This document shows, one piece after another, positions 36,549 to 36,833 of a stretch of DNA of 36,833 nucleotides. Within the stretch, counting starts at the first letter, position 1; every line of letters begins with the position of its first letter. A program made the position numbers and the translations under genes. Under the pieces are notes generated by a model. That model did not search any database. It saw nothing but the letters and a program-made list of their open reading frames with translations, and was not told the origin of the DNA. Source of the DNA: Actinomycetota bacterium (lineage in GTDB: Bacteria; Actinomycetota; Thermoleophilia; Gaiellales; Gaiellaceae); the NCBI GenBank assembly GCA_005884005.1, contig VAWI01000067.1, positions 1 through 36,833 of the forward strand, given 5' to 3'.

Positions 36549-36833
36549 ACCGCAGTAGAGCCGAGTTACCCCAGGGACGCGCACCTCCTCACGGAGCGAT
36601 GCACGTCTGCCGTGAGTCAGGGGACCTCTCGTCCGTGCGACGCGAGACGTAGATCCGAGTGCCATCCCGAGCATCGAAAGTGGGAGCGTGACGATAAAAG
36701 GCGCGGCAACTGCGAGCACGCCATTTGCAATCGCGAACGCCACGACGAAGGCAACGAAACCGCTGGAAGCTTTCCTCCCGTCCGGTTGTTGCGCTGATTG
36801 TGGGGAGAACGCCCAGGATCACCACATCGATTC

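Larger units (their letters stand above)
36189..36833. other. 645-base terminal stretch with little coding
   Basis: Upstream of the exported-protein gene and running to the window edge. Apart from the 18-codon ORF and its promoter I see no supported gene. A minus-strand ORF (36255-36743) starts with a hydrophobic run but continues as Arg/Ser-rich shadow sequence. A gene may begin beyond the right edge. Confidence 0.5.

Noticed and set aside
36255-36743. 162-codon minus-strand ORF with a hydrophobic N-terminus
   Set aside because: After a membrane-like first 30 residues it becomes low-quality Arg/Ser-rich sequence and covers the promoter-like site and 18-codon ORF on the other strand.
1-36833. 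tRNA, rRNA, riboswitch, CRISPR or transposase gene
   Set aside because: No cloverleaf with a T-arm consensus, no regularly spaced repeats and no recombinase motifs were seen; a covariance-model scan was not possible here.

Overview
The window is GC-rich, densely coding bacterial DNA with no rRNA, tRNA, CRISPR array or transposase gene that I can see. It most resembles a chromosome segment from a deep-branching actinobacterium, with Thermoleophilia (Solirubrobacterales/Gaiellales-like) as my best guess. The reasons are the codon use, frequent GTG and TTG starts, the ffh-rpsP-khpA-rimM-trmD-lepB-rplS-rnhB-yraN-comM-dprA neighbourhood, and many start codons with a TANNNT -10 element only 5-9 bases upstream (leaderless mRNAs). 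The taxon is an inference; no marker gene was searched.

Layout. 1-207: tail of an acyl-CoA dehydrogenase gene, followed by two short palindromic repeats. 275-4832 (+): a copper-handling module with a His-rich lipoprotein, a four-helix membrane protein, a YcnI-type protein, a CopC-CopD fusion, a 35-residue membrane peptide and an anchored exported protein, mostly joined by 4-base overlaps. 4995-6335 (+): a metallo-beta-lactamase/double-rhodanese sulfur enzyme. 6560-11210 (-): hisC-like aminotransferase, MFS exporter, meaB and ilvA. 11369-15289 (+): three-gene proton-translocating transhydrogenase (pntAA, pntAB, pntB) plus an ornithine-cyclodeaminase family gene, with a 44-codon ORF bridging pntAA and pntAB. 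15518-16411: alpha/beta hydrolase with a strong terminator. 16412-17215: poorly coding stretch.

17216-28973 (-): the large housekeeping block. In transcription order it is ffh, rpsP, khpA, rimM, (an opposite-strand beta-propeller gene), trmD, lepB, rplS, rnhB, yraN, an orphan DNA methyltransferase, comM, dprA and a DAO-type FAD oxidoreductase. It combines protein export (Ffh, signal peptidase), ribosome assembly and tRNA modification (S16, L19, RimM, TrmD) and DNA processing (RNase HII, YraN, ComM, DprA). Oddities are a J-domain-like module fused to signal peptidase I, and an acidic L19 tail whose DNA also encodes the basic N-terminus of RNase HII.

29017-33331 (+): YihY/BrkB membrane protein, a dodecin lacking its usual flavin-stacking Trp, and a large zinc-ribbon/adenylate-cyclase/AAA/helical-repeat regulator. 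33351-34398 (-): the most intriguing unit, a 93-residue peptide with a RiPP-leader-like body driven by its own TTGACA promoter and followed 16 bases later by a haem-oxygenase-like diiron oxidase (HDO). 34424-35556 (-): a small membrane protein and ftsY. 35634-36188 (-): an exported Cys-containing protein. The last 640 bases hold only an 18-codon amphipathic ORF with a leaderless promoter.

Best candidates for something undescribed are the HDO-peptide pair, the J-domain/signal peptidase fusion, the rplS/rnhB dual-coding overlap and the bridging ORF in the pnt operon.
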